Shown: one piece after another, positions 17,241 through 25,992 of the stretch
Layout of the letters: each line of letters begins with the position of its first letter
Numbering within the stretch: the first letter of the stretch is position 1
DNA from: Virgibacillus salarius
GTDB taxonomy: Bacteria; Bacillota; Bacilli; Bacillales; Amphibacillaceae
Assembly: GCF_039521925.1 (NCBI RefSeq)
Contig: NZ_BAAACY010000063.1
Span: 1 to 64,000, forward strand
DNA: 64,000 nucleotides
Direction of reading: 5' to 3'
The notes under the pieces: generated by a model
What the model was told of the DNA's origin: nothing
The model's input: only the letters and a program-made list of their open reading frames with translations
Databases searched by the model: none
Translations under genes and position numbers: made by a program

Positions 17241-17420
17241 ACGTGAAACTTCAATCAGTGGGGGTTTTGTTTCCCCACTGATTGTTCGTACCACAAGGGT
17301 ATGACCTAAAGGCTTTTGAACAATCGGACACTTAACTGACAGTCGATCGCTCACTTATCCATATTGGTTTCACTTTTTTGCTTGAAATGGGGCCTTACTG
17401 CCAGTTATGTATGGGATAAA
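17241..17420 (+). repeat. Structured repeat family, copy E (full length)
   Basis: CGTGAAACTTC, hairpin one (CAATCAGTGGGG with CCCCACTGATTG), GTACCACAAGGGTATGACC, a variant second hairpin (ACTGACAG with CTGCCAGT) and GGGATAAA at the end. It ends six bases before the stop of the EssB-like gene, so it occupies the convergent gap. Confidence 0.85.
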
Positions 17421-17426
17421 ACCTTT

Positions 17427-18800
17427 TTACTTCAGCTTCTTAATTTGCTTATCTATGTTTTCGGTTTTACTCTTCTTCTCATCTTTATCTAAAGCGTCAT
17501 TAGCTTTAATCAGCTCTTTTTCTTTTTGTAGACTTTTTATTTGCAGGTCTTTATTTTTTAATGCCTTGGCAATTTTAAGTGCCTCTTTCGGTTTATTTAT
17601 TTGAATATAACTATGAGCGGCTAAAGATTTTGCCCGGTTATTATCAGCGATTTCCTTATAAATTTCCAATACCTGCTTATAGTCTTTATTTAACCACGCT
17701 TGCTCTATCTTAACTTGTGGTTGATCCGATTTAATAGAAAGAATTTTTTGATTTGCTTCCTCATTATTAAGAGCTAATAATTTCACCACTACTTCCGCCT
17801 CATAAGACTTGTTCAAATCTAAAGCCTTGGACAAGCTTTCTAATGTATTCAATTGGATATATTGTCCTGCCAGTACCTTATTAGCATTCTCATCAAGTGA
17901 TTGGACATTTTCCAATGCAGCTATGGCTTCTTCCGTCTCACCAGAAATAACGAACTGATATCCTTTGATTATTGCTTCTTTCTGTTCTAGTTCTTTTTGT
18001 AATGTTTTATTCTCATCCTGTTGCTCATCAAGTTCACTAGTCGTAGCGGAAGCAGCCTTCGTGCTTGGTACTACCTTGCCAACATAGACAAATAGCATTC
18101 CTAATAAAATACCAACAGTTACACCGATAATTAACGATTTTCTTTCTACCTTCAGTTTAGAACGATTTAAGGATGGTAATTTTTTTGAAGCTATTTTTTC
18201 TTTATCTTCAAATTTATTCGTAATAGGTTGTTGATTCACCTGAGAAGGTTCCAGTGCCTTTCTTAATTGCTCTATTGAGGCCGCTGCTTGAATACGCTGG
18301 ACTATATCTTGATCAATTGCATGTGTGACCGTATTACCAGTAGTGAATAAATACAAAAATACATTTTTTAAATCTTGAAGTAATTGGAATGATGTATATT
18401 CCTCAGGTGGTAATACAGAACGTATACCTCGATGGGCAAATTTTATGTTTCCCTCATTATTAGCATAAATATTATCTGGATGAACTAAGGTCGTGTATTG
18501 TGTTCCAAATAAATTGTCCACCGTTAATATACTACGTGCTAATTTACATTTAAATTCCCTATTTGATGATACATAACTAGTTAAGGACTTGAATCCATGA
18601 TCAATTTGATAATGGATTTGAACCATCGATTCTTTAATATTATATTGTCTGCAGGTTAAAAATAATTCACTGTCTCTTTTTAACTCTTCTAATTGTTCAT
18701 CTGCTAAAATATTCGTCTTTTCCTTCGCTATTTCGAAGGTTACAGTATCCATAGTCTTCCTTAAGCTTCCATCTTTTATTTCAAATCGGTCAGTCACCAT
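17427..18800 (-). CDS. EssB/YukC-like membrane protein at the end of the Tad cluster
   Basis: A 457-residue protein. The N-terminal 190 residues resemble the pseudokinase-like cytosolic domain of type VII secretion protein EssB/YukC (VHPDNIYANNEGNIKFAHRG, IRSVLPPEEYTSFQ). One membrane segment follows at about 228-248 (SLIIGVTVGILLGMLFVYVG), then an extracytoplasmic helical domain of repeated short helices ending in a Lys-rich tail. Length and topology match YukC. There are no EsxA, EssC or EsaA genes here; the neighbours are a kinase, a phosphatase, an FHA protein and Tad genes. Inference: an EssB-like scaffold adapted to the Tad machine. Other TPR-bearing membrane proteins could look similar. 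Confidence 0.75.
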   Translation of the reverse strand: MVTDRFEIKDGSLRKTMDTVTFEIAKEKTNILADEQLEELKRDSELFLTCRQYNIKESMVQIHYQIDHGFKSLTSYVSSNREFKCKLARSILTVDNLFGTQYTTLVHPDNIYANNEGNIKFAHRGIRSVLPPEEYTSFQLLQDLKNVFLYLFTTGNTVTHAIDQDIVQRIQAAASIEQLRKALEPSQVNQQPITNKFEDKEKIASKKLPSLNRSKLKVERKSLIIGVTVGILLGMLFVYVGKVVPSTKAASATTSELDEQQDENKTLQKELEQKEAIIKGYQFVISGETEEAIAALENVQSLDENANKVLAGQYIQLNTLESLSKALDLNKSYEAEVVVKLLALNNEEANQKILSIKSDQPQVKIEQAWLNKDYKQVLEIYKEIADNNRAKSLAAHSYIQINKPKEALKIAKALKNKDLQIKSLQKEKELIKANDALDKDEKKSKTENIDKQIKKLK

Positions 18801-18818
18801 ATCACCCCTTATTTCTTA

Positions 18819-19622
18819 TTAGCCAAACTTTTTCGTCCGCTCTCTCCAAGATAATTTTACTTTTTTTAGTGCAGCTATTACATGTTCAATGGAATTAAAT
18901 CGTTTCTCAGCATCCGTCTCTGTCAACTTCAAAATAACCTTTACAAAGGATTTTGGAGCGCGCTCATTTAATATACTTTTATTCGTTGTGGTATATATAT
19001 TTTCTCCATCAGAAATGAGATAAAATAATGTAGCACCTAAAGAAAATAAATCAGAGCGTTTATCAATAACACCTTTCTCAAATTGTTCCGGTGCAGCAAA
19101 TCCTATTGTACCCAAAGCAGATGACCGTTGTGATTCATTTTCAAAAACGGAAGTTCCAAAGTCTATTAAATGAATGGTATTATCCTTCGTTAATAAAATA
19201 TTAGAAGGCTTTATATCTCGTATAACAATAGACGGATGCTTCCTGTGGAAAACCTGGATGATATCAGCTATCTTCCTGCCAATTTCGAGTACTTCATCCC
19301 ATTGAAATCTTCTATTCCTTTGTTCTATGAAATCAGCTAAATTCGTACCATTGAATTTTTCCATGATAATTGCTTTATAATGATCCTGAATCGTTACAAT
19401 ATCAAATAATGTCGGAACATTCGTATGATCGATAGCTGCTAATATTTTCGCTTCATTGGTAATTTGATTCGTAAACAATGTCGTAGGTTGTTTAACTACT
19501 TTTAATACTGCTATTTGTTTTTTCGGACCTACAACTTCATAAAGCTGCGATGTTCCGCCTTCACGAAAAAAGCTTTTTACTCTGTATTTGCCATTAATAC
19601 GATGATTCTTGATAACCTTCAT
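18819..19622 (-). CDS. Ser/Thr protein kinase (Hanks type, no sensor domain)
   Basis: A 267-residue cytosolic kinase with glycine-rich loop REGGTSQLYEV, ATP-binding Lys in AVLKVVK, catalytic loop VIRDIKPSNILL, DFG in HLIDFGTS and APE in GFAAPEQFEKG; all key residues are present. It lacks the membrane and PASTA domains of PrkC, so it is a dedicated local kinase. It lies between the PP2C phosphatase (7 bp away) and the EssB-like gene (18 bp away). Likely targets are the FHA protein or the EssB-like protein; this is inference. Confidence 0.93.
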   Translation of the reverse strand: MKVIKNHRINGKYRVKSFFREGGTSQLYEVVGPKKQIAVLKVVKQPTTLFTNQITNEAKILAAIDHTNVPTLFDIVTIQDHYKAIIMEKFNGTNLADFIEQRNRRFQWDEVLEIGRKIADIIQVFHRKHPSIVIRDIKPSNILLTKDNTIHLIDFGTSVFENESQRSSALGTIGFAAPEQFEKGVIDKRSDLFSLGATLFYLISDGENIYTTTNKSILNERAPKSFVKVILKLTETDAEKRFNSIEHVIAALKKVKLSWRERTKKFG

Positions 19623-19629
19623 GACTCAT

Positions 19630-20472
19630 CTATCTTCCTTTACGTCCCAAAATAAGAACAGATACATCATCATGGTAGTTCGCATCTCTTGCCAGATTAC
19701 AAAAATGCTCCGCTATTTTTTGTAAGGAATGTTCTCTTTCTAAACCCTCTTGAAATTGCTTATGGAGATCCTCCTTTGTAAACAAAGAGTATAGACCATC
19801 CGTACATAAGATAAAATGTTCTTCTTCCGAACATGCGTTCATAGAGACAAATGGATCTATTTCTCCTTTAACTCCCATACACTGTGTTAATAAGTGAGAC
19901 TTATCATCCTTCTCTGCTTCTCTTTCCGACAAGGCCCCATTCTCCACCTGCATTCTTGCCCAAGTATGATCTTTAGTAAGCTGTACAAAACGCTTGGACT
20001 GCTCCAAATCAATAGTGTCGTCACTTTCCTCTAAACGAATAGCTATTGTTTTTCGCACTCGATAAATTCTCGTATCACCTACATGACAAATAAGATATTG
20101 ATCACCCACAATAATTAGCACACTTAATGTCGTTCCTAAATGATGATCTTCTCGTTTACCTATATCGATTAGCTTTTGATTAATTACATGAAAGATACCA
20201 GCTATTGTGTCTTGGCAATCTTCTAAAAAACGTTCTGAATTATCATGTTTAATCAGCTTAGTTCTCCACCATTTTAAGATATAATTGGCGGCATAGAAGC
20301 TTGCTATATCTCCAAACGTATGCCCCCCCATCCCGTCAGCAGCAATTAAAATATGCGCTTCTTCATTCTGGTTAAGATAGCTCGAAGTATATTCAATATA
20401 ATCTTCATTTATTTTTTTATCTGGACCTTTCATCGTAAATAATCCAAAATCAATACCCTTCGTTGCATTCAT
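19630..20472 (-). CDS. PP2C-type Ser/Thr phosphatase
   Basis: A 280-residue metal-dependent phosphatase with the PP2C motifs KINEDYIEY, ILIAADGMGGHTFGD, HVGDTRIYR, LCTDGLYSL and YHDDVSVLIL, covering the four metal-binding Asp positions. Its ATG overlaps the last bases of the FHA gene, so the two are translationally coupled. It should reverse the action of the neighbouring kinase. Confidence 0.94.
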   Translation of the reverse strand: MNATKGIDFGLFTMKGPDKKINEDYIEYTSSYLNQNEEAHILIAADGMGGHTFGDIASFYAANYILKWWRTKLIKHDNSERFLEDCQDTIAGIFHVINQKLIDIGKREDHHLGTTLSVLIIVGDQYLICHVGDTRIYRVRKTIAIRLEESDDTIDLEQSKRFVQLTKDHTWARMQVENGALSEREAEKDDKSHLLTQCMGVKGEIDPFVSMNACSEEEHFILCTDGLYSLFTKEDLHKQFQEGLEREHSLQKIAEHFCNLARDANYHDDVSVLILGRKGR

Positions 20473-21935
20473 TATTTAGACACCCTATACGAATAAATTA
20501 TCTTACCAATTTGGATTTCATCTTCATTTTTTAATTCATGTATTTTATATGGAATAATCTTTTCTTCATTAATATACGTACCATTTTTTGATCCTAAATC
20601 TTTAATACCATACGTGTCTGAAAGTTTAACAAGCTCAATATGTAAACGAGAGACACCTACACTTTTTTCCACATAATCTGTACCTTTTTCAGCTCTACCA
20701 ATAATATAGTTATCCTTTTCTAATTCAATACTTTCATCAGCTTCTTCTCTTTTAACAAGAAGATAATTCTTTACTTTCGGTAACTTTTTACCATGTAGCT
20801 CCTCTTCATCCAATAGCATGGTTTGATCTCGTTGATTAGAGGATATGGATGACGTATCCGTAGTTAACGCTTCACTATTTGTATGTAGCGTAGAAGCAGT
20901 TTCACTCTGTTGCGCAAAGACTTGATTAACTACTTCCTGATTGTACGAAATAGCGCTATCTTGTTGTGCTGGTAAATCATTCGTATGTTCTGACGTAGCT
21001 TCACTCGTCTTCTTCGCTATAGTCGACTTATTCTTACGCTGTTTATTTTTGACTCTTACTTCCTTCTCTATAATGGTAGGCTCTACACCTGGACGCCAAA
21101 CTTTCCAATATACGTACACACCCGCAATTACTCCTACACTTAAAACGGATGAAACTCCGAACATAATTGAATTTGGACTGCTTTCATAAAGCTTCCATAT
21201 AACTGCCAAGGCTAAGATCCCTATTAAAATGGAATATGTTTTCATCTTACTAGTAAGCGGTGGTAATTTTTTCACTTTTTTCATGATCGTTGTCTGCTGA
21301 TCTTGCTCGGCATTCGCATCTTCATTCTCATTATTTATTGATTGCTGCTGCTGTGTCCCTTGTAATTGACTTAATAATTGCTTAAGTCCTTGCAAGCTAA
21401 AGCCAGGGTCTTTAATGTAGCTGAGAATCATCTTAAATTGAACACCTTTTAACCCCTGTACTTCACTAGCCATATTCAAGATTAATTTTTTCAATTCCTC
21501 ATACATCGATGGCTTATTCGCTATTTCATTCACTGGTAGATATGTTAAGTACACTTGATGATATCCATTGCCAATATAAATAAAATCTTCATGCAAAACA
21601 TACTGCTGATCATTCAGCATATAATTGCTTGAATCTTGTAAAGCCTGAATAATATTTATAAACAAGGCATAGTACTCTTGCATTGTTAATGGCTTTTCTT
21701 TCACAATTGGCCGTAACTTTCTCAAGCCTTCAATTCGATAGTATACCGTACTACGACCATTGATGTCTTCAAAGCTCATCGGAATCAATCTTGGAATATG
21801 ATTAGCTTGAATCATTTTTAATTGCAGGCTATCAAAATCTCGTTGTTCAAACCCTGTTTCTTTCGTTTTTCGTAGTTTCATATACATTCCATTTGCTTGT
21901 TCATAAGTTATATGAAACTGATAAAGTTCACTCAT
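20472..21935 (-). CDS. FHA-domain membrane protein with DUF6382-like N-terminus
   Basis: A 487-residue protein. The N-terminal 190 residues resemble the DUF6382 domain found in front of FHA domains in Firmicutes (YEQANGMYMKL, MSFEDINGRSTVYYRIEGL). Two adjacent membrane segments follow near 235-275 (TYSILIGILALAVIWKLYE and SSVLSVGVIAGVYVYW), then a Ser/Thr/Gln-rich linker. The C-terminal FHA domain carries the phosphothreonine-binding residues in YIIGRAE, VSRLHIEL and LGSKNGTYIN. It should read the phosphorylation state set by the adjacent kinase and phosphatase. Its first 40 codons are duplicated as a broken fragment at 23881-23999. Confidence 0.9.
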   Translation of the reverse strand: MSELYQFHITYEQANGMYMKLRKTKETGFEQRDFDSLQLKMIQANHIPRLIPMSFEDINGRSTVYYRIEGLRKLRPIVKEKPLTMQEYYALFINIIQALQDSSNYMLNDQQYVLHEDFIYIGNGYHQVYLTYLPVNEIANKPSMYEELKKLILNMASEVQGLKGVQFKMILSYIKDPGFSLQGLKQLLSQLQGTQQQQSINNENEDANAEQDQQTTIMKKVKKLPPLTSKMKTYSILIGILALAVIWKLYESSPNSIMFGVSSVLSVGVIAGVYVYWKVWRPGVEPTIIEKEVRVKNKQRKNKSTIAKKTSEATSEHTNDLPAQQDSAISYNQEVVNQVFAQQSETASTLHTNSEALTTDTSSISSNQRDQTMLLDEEELHGKKLPKVKNYLLVKREEADESIELEKDNYIIGRAEKGTDYVEKSVGVSRLHIELVKLSDTYGIKDLGSKNGTYINEEKIIPYKIHELKNEDEIQIGKIIYSYRVSK

Positions 21936-22451
21936 ATGAAATTCTCCCCCTTAAGCCAAATACATATAATAAAATGAAGTTACAACACCTGGTATTACAG
22001 CATAAATAAATGGAAAACGATTAGAAATGTTATTCTTAAAGTCGTCCAGTGGTGTTAACGATTTATCTCGAATCGATTCAAAAATATGATAGAAAGCTAA
22101 CGTCATATTAACTAAAAATGTTTTGGTAAATAATAAGATAATAATTGCAATGAATCCAGCAAAAATGATGGAATACATAATGGAATATAGCGTAAATAAA
22201 ACTCCAGAAATCGCTCCAATTGCTGCAAATAATTTCACATCACCAGCACCTATAGCTTTAAAAATATACAAGACTAGCATAATACCTCCACCAGCCAATA
22301 ACCCAAATACAGAATTTAACAACCCGTCCAATTGATTGAAAAATAAATGAAATAACAAACCTACCATTGCACCACTAACGTTCAACCAATTTGGTAATCT
22401 GGAGTATTTGATATCATAAAATGCTGCAACCCCTAAAAACACAATTAATAG
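21812..22451. repeat. 640-bp direct duplication, copy 1 (partner 23877-24515)
   Basis: This block (start of the FHA gene plus nearly all of tadV) is repeated at 23877-24515 with only about six differences noticed by eye, roughly 99 percent identity. Copy 2 has a one-base deletion in the fha part. Such similarity implies a recent duplication or gene conversion. Confidence 0.95.
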
Positions 22452-22463
22452 GGCAATATCCAT
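21951..22463 (-). CDS. tadV: Prepilin peptidase TadV/CpaA (A24), copy 1
   Basis: A 170-residue membrane aspartyl peptidase that cleaves the leader of Flp pilin and pseudopilins. The catalytic Asp residues lie in FYDIKYSRLPN and GAGDVKLFAAIG, with about five membrane segments. The first four residues (MDIA) are not native: they come from the end of a truncated tadG fragment, and homology with copy 2 begins at LLIVFLG. No ribosome-binding site is evident for that start, so expression may depend on coupling. Copy 2 at 24015 keeps its own start. Confidence 0.93.
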   Translation of the reverse strand: MDIALLIVFLGVAAFYDIKYSRLPNWLNVSGAMVGLLFHLFFNQLDGLLNSVFGLLAGGGIMLVLYIFKAIGAGDVKLFAAIGAISGVLFTLYSIMYSIIFAGFIAIIILLFTKTFLVNMTLAFYHIFESIRDKSLTPLDDFKNNISNRFPFIYAVIPGVVTSFYYMYLA

Positions 22464-22594
22464 TACATTCTCAATCTGACGCTCAGCATTCTTAATGTAT
22501 CAATAAATAAAGCATTCAATAAAAAGATTGGAAGGATGATAAGAATGGCAAAGATAGAAACTGAGCCACGCTCTCCTTTAAAAAATTTTTTCAT
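22464..22594 (-). pseudogene. N-terminal fragment of a TadG-like gene
   Basis: Reads MKKFFKGERGSVSIFAILII then LPIFLLNALFIDTLRM, clearly related to the start of the TadG-like protein at 29157-31322. A small deletion then shifts the frame (AERQIENVMDIA is visible in another frame) and the sequence runs straight into tadV copy 1. It is a truncation created by the duplication event. Confidence 0.85.
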
Positions 22595-22645
22595 CACGTC
22601 ATCCCCGATCATAGTAATTAATCATGTAGTTTGCTTTTAAGATAT

Positions 22646-23284
22646 CTATTGAACTTCATCTATGCTAAATTCCCATTCAGCCATGGTAAAAATTTGGTCC
22701 CATTTTGTCCCAAATGCAAAATGGTAGTTATCAAATTTATCGATATCAAACACAAAATCGCCTGTAACTGAATCCCCTGGTGCAATTTCTCCTTCTATAA
22801 TTTCAATGCCTGAAGTTTCTTGAAGAAATTGATTATCTACAGGCCCTTCATATTGATTTGTTCCCATTTCTCCAAGGCTAGGACTAAAAATATCTTCTGC
22901 CTTAAATGGTTGATCATCAATATTTTTAATGGTGACATTAACTACTGCGAAGGTTTCATTAAATAATTTAATCTCGTCTATATCTCGAAAATGTATTTCA
23001 TTTAAAGTAGCCTCATAGGTATATCTTTCTTCTGAACTTACTACAGTGCCTGCATCACCAATCTGAAGGCCAGACTGGTTTTCAATATGTTCATCCTTGT
23101 TTTCAACTTGATTACCTTCATCAGAATCCACTTCTTCAGACGTATCAGTATTATCTTGATCATTTTGTTGCTCTGTATCAGTCGTTTGATTAGTTTGTTC
23201 TGTTGTCTCATCATTAGAGCAAGACGCTAAAAACAAACTTATTATAATTAGTATACAAATAGATATTAATTTATTTTTACTCAT
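22646..23284 (-). CDS. Tad-cluster lipoprotein (DUF4352-like), paralogue of 31986-32657
   Basis: A 212-residue lipoprotein: signal sequence with lipobox LASC, an acidic Gln/Asn/Thr/Asp-rich linker, then an immunoglobulin-like domain with the DUF4352 pattern GDAGTVVSSEERYTYEATLN, FAVVNVTIKNIDDQPF and EGEIAPGDSVTGDFVFDI. The paralogue at 31986 shares the same blocks. It stands between a broken tadE and a broken tadG, yet its own frame is intact. Probably surface-exposed and helping pilus assembly; the role is inference. Confidence 0.88.
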   Translation of the reverse strand: MSKNKLISICILIIISLFLASCSNDETTEQTNQTTDTEQQNDQDNTDTSEEVDSDEGNQVENKDEHIENQSGLQIGDAGTVVSSEERYTYEATLNEIHFRDIDEIKLFNETFAVVNVTIKNIDDQPFKAEDIFSPSLGEMGTNQYEGPVDNQFLQETSGIEIIEGEIAPGDSVTGDFVFDIDKFDNYHFAFGTKWDQIFTMAEWEFSIDEVQ

Positions 23285-23287
23285 ATA

Positions 23288-23880
23288 TTATCCCCCACCA
23301 AAAAAGTTGTTAATTGATTCTTTTATTCCATCATAGACGCTACCAAGACCAGACTCTTTCCATATATATTTGGAAAAATTGAAGGTACGAATTAACTCCA
23401 GTGTGTCCGTTACTACTCGACTAGAAGTTGCCTCAAGCTGATCCCTTCCAAGAATATCCTTAAAGAAGGAAAGCATAAATAAATTGGTAGTTGCTGTCGC
23501 TTTTACTTCACTGTATACAATGTAGTTTTCATAGTCTATATCTACTTCTATGGAACCATTATATGTTGAAATACCGTTTTGTATTTTTTTGCTTTTAACA
23601 CTATCATCTGGCTCAAACAAGCCACCCAGCCCAAACATGTCTAAAACACTATTATCAGTCACTCTTCAATATAATCCATCTCCATCGAGGCCAGTGTACT
23701 GTTTCTCTCCAAATTCTCCAGTAGTTAAATCTTTGTTCGAGTCATTCCATGTATAAGCAACTTGGGCAGTGGCCTTTTGTGCTACATAATTCGCTATGCC
23801 TATTTGAAATATAACAATACAAAAGAACACACCTGCCAGCACAAAAAATAAAAATACAGGGAAGACAAGGGTAGCTTCAT
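23288..23880 (-). pseudogene. Broken tadE-like gene (5' truncated, in-frame stop)
   Basis: The C-terminal part (TDNSVLDMFGLGGLFEPDDS to NNFFGGG) is open from 23662. Upstream, the same frame continues toward EATLVFPVFLFFVL, but Trp in the conserved GLYWRVTDN has become TGA near 23665. The original start is lost at about 23880, where a duplicated piece of the FHA gene is fused. The intact paralogue is at 31309-31932. Confidence 0.9.
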
Positions 23881-24515
23881 TTTTAATTGCAGGCTATCAA
23901 AATCTCGTTGTTCAACCCCTGTTTCTTTCGTTTTTCGTAGTTCATATACATTTCATTTGCTTGTTCATAAGTTATATGAAACTGATAAAGTTCACTCATA
24001 TGAAATTCTCCCCCTTAAGCCAAATACATGTAATAAAATGAAGTTACAACACCTGGTATTACAGCATAAATAAATGGAAAACGATTAGAAATGTTATTCT
24101 TAAAGTCGTCCAATGGTGTTAACGATTTATCTCGAATCGATTCAAAAATATGATAGAAAGCTAACGTCATATTAACTAAAAATGTTTTGGTAAATAATAA
24201 GATAATAATTGCAATGAATCCAGCAAAAATGATGGAATACATAATGGAATATAGCGTAAATAAAACTCCAGAAATCGCTCCAATTGCTGCAAATAATTTC
24301 ACATCACCAGCACCTATAGCTTTAAAAATATACAAGACTAGCATAATACCTCCACCAACCAATAACCCAAATACAGAATTTAACAACCCGTCCAATTGAT
24401 TGAAAAATAAATGAAATAACAAACCTACCATTGCACCACTAACGTTCAACCAATTTGGTAATCTGGAGTATTTGATATCATAAAATGCTGCAACCCCTAA
24501 AAACACAATTAATAG
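23877..24515. repeat. 640-bp direct duplication, copy 2 (partner 21812-22451)
   Basis: Near-identical to 21812-22451. It is joined on its left to the truncated tadE and on its right to the native start of tadV. Confidence 0.95.
23881..23999 (-). pseudogene. 5' fragment of the FHA gene
   Basis: Repeats the first 40 codons of the FHA gene (MSELYQFHITYEQANE start) with a one-base deletion that shifts the frame, then ends at the junction with tadE. Non-functional. Confidence 0.9.
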
Positions 24516-24533
24516 ATAGAAATGTGTTGGCAT
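24015..24533 (-). CDS. tadV: Prepilin peptidase TadV/CpaA (A24), copy 2 with native start
   Basis: A 172-residue enzyme differing from copy 1 by about one residue outside the N-terminus (valine for alanine in LLVGGGIM). It starts MPTHFYLLIVFLG after GGAGGGAGAAG, a good ribosome-binding site, so this is probably the ancestral gene start. Catalytic motifs are as in copy 1. Originally it would have run directly into the FHA gene. Confidence 0.95.
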   Translation of the reverse strand: MPTHFYLLIVFLGVAAFYDIKYSRLPNWLNVSGAMVGLLFHLFFNQLDGLLNSVFGLLVGGGIMLVLYIFKAIGAGDVKLFAAIGAISGVLFTLYSIMYSIIFAGFIAIIILLFTKTFLVNMTLAFYHIFESIRDKSLTPLDDFKNNISNRFPFIYAVIPGVVTSFYYMYLA

Positions 24534-24548
24534 TCTTCTCCCTCCTTC

Positions 24549-24704
24549 CTAAATTAATTCCCTACCCAGCCATGCTCTGCTGCTTTTTTCTTTATTTTTA
24601 CATTTCACTTTCAAGCATGCGGTTCTTTTCAAATACATGAAAGGTGTGTTACTACAACCTGATACAATTATTATGATAAACAATAATACTAATAGTTTTT
24701 TCAT
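24549..24704 (-). pseudogene. Chimeric remnant: lipoprotein start joined to a TadE/F-like C-terminus
   Basis: A 51-codon frame starts MKKLLVLLFIIIIVSGCSN with a lipobox. About 60 bases later, in another frame, KIKKKAAEHGWVGN is readable, nearly the C-terminus of the TadE/F-like protein at 27014 (KKIVVERGWVGN). The region is best explained as a deletion fusing the ends of two genes. The 51-residue ORF may still be translated. Confidence 0.6.
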
Positions 24705-24743
24705 CAGTAATAACCCCTTCTTATATCAGATTTTCTTATCTCC

Positions 24744-24784
24744 CTTAGAATGAAGATATTTAAATTTAATATCTTCATTCTAAG
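24744..24784. repeat. Perfect 17-bp intercistronic hairpin
   Basis: CTTAGAATGAAGATATT and AATATCTTCATTCTAAG are perfect inverted repeats around a 7-base loop. No T-run follows on the transcribed (minus) strand. It lies between two lipoprotein genes. A weaker, related hairpin is at about 25474-25510 (CTTAGGAAT.../ATTCCTAAG). Confidence 0.8.
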
Positions 24785-24813
24785 AGTAGTAAGCTACCCC
24801 ATATTGACAACGC

Positions 24814-25407
24814 TTATGATGAAACAGGTAGTTCGAATTTAGTTTCCTCATTGGATGCCATATATTCATAAACCAGATAAAGAACATTATCTTTGTTAAA
24901 ATCACTACTTATATATACTAAATCACCTGTAATTTCTTCTCCTGGTTTTAATTCTTCGTTTCTTTCTAGAAAGAAATCTTCATCTTCAGAGTTTAAACCA
25001 ATAGATTCTGATACAAGTTGGGCAGAAATCATTTTATTTGGTACAAATGGTTGATCGCTAATATTTTTAATAGTTGCATTAATTACAGCAAATTGTCCAC
25101 CTTCTTCAGAAGTATAGCCGAATTGTTCTAGATCAATTCCATTAATTGGTTTTGAAGTTAATTCAAAATCATTAACCGTAACTTCGTATGGGAAGTCATA
25201 TAAATCACTCGTAATTGTCGCCGTTTCCCCTATCTGATAAACTTTTTTATCCTCAGCATCTTTACGTTTATTATTATCATCGTTTGTTTCTGTCGCTTGT
25301 TCCTTGTTATCATCTTTCTCCTCTTTGTTATCACCTTCATCGTTATCGCTACAACCTGCTACTATAATTACTGCTAGTAGTACTAATAATGCTAATAATT
25401 TTTTCAT
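24814..25407 (-). CDS. Tad-cluster lipoprotein (DUF4352-like)
   Basis: A 197-residue lipoprotein with lipobox VAGC. The ATG at 25407 is used because AGGGGGA precedes it and the signal peptide MKKLLALLVLLAVIIVAGCS begins there; a longer frame has no such features. After a charged linker comes the domain VYQIGETATITSDLYDFPYE, FAVINATIKNISDQPFVPNK and GEEITGDLVYISSD. It belongs with 25993 and 28570, all sharing VYQ.GETA.ITSDLY.F.YEVTV. Confidence 0.87.
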   Translation of the reverse strand: MKKLLALLVLLAVIIVAGCSDNDEGDNKEEKDDNKEQATETNDDNNKRKDAEDKKVYQIGETATITSDLYDFPYEVTVNDFELTSKPINGIDLEQFGYTSEEGGQFAVINATIKNISDQPFVPNKMISAQLVSESIGLNSEDEDFFLERNEELKPGEEITGDLVYISSDFNKDNVLYLVYEYMASNEETKFELPVSS

Positions 25408-25550
25408 TGGTATCCCCCTATTTCGTTTAACAAACAATCTACCAAGATATTTCCCCACTACCTCATTGCTATGCTTAGGAATAAAATATATCAAAATATC
25501 TCATTCCTAAGGGCAGCAATGCTACCCTAAGTATTATGCAAGATTATTAT

Positions 25551-25975
25551 TCAATGTTCTTTAATGTTAAATCTTACTTCTTCATCCGTCATAAATTCAA
25601 AAACTAAAAAGCTATTATTTTCTTTTTTATCAAAAGGTATAAAAAGCTCAGTACTCGTATTTTTAATTGTAAGATTTACTACAGCAAATTTAACTCCAAT
25701 AAAGTCTCCACCATCTGCATTAAAATTAGCAACGGATTTACCTTTATATTCATCCTGCTCTTTATAACTATTCAAGTAACTTTATAAGTGAAATCATATT
25801 TATTACTTTTCACCTGCACTGTTTCACCAACATTGTGTAGTTCAATATCTTCTTGATTAGTATTTGCTGTTTCTGCAAGCTCAGAATTTTTATTTTTTTC
25901 TCTTGTATTATCACTATCACTACAACCTGCTACAAGCATAATAATAGCAAGAAAAATTAGACAGATCTTTTTCAT
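25551..25975 (-). pseudogene. Frameshifted and shortened DUF4352-like lipoprotein
   Basis: The first half (MKKICLIFLAIIMLVAGCSD to SNKYDFTYKVT) stops at a TGA at about 25772. One base missing there separates it from NSYKEQDEYKGKSVANFNAD and FAVVNLTIKNTSTELFIPF, the rest of the same domain. The middle segment present in paralogues (the P.M.SA region) is also missing. Probably dead. Confidence 0.85.
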
Positions 25976-25992
25976 AATAATCTCTAAATAAC

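Noticed and set aside
17427..21935. A complete type VII secretion system around the EssB-like protein
   Set aside because: No EssC ATPase, EsaA or WXG100 protein gene lies in the window; only the EssB-like protein resembles that system.
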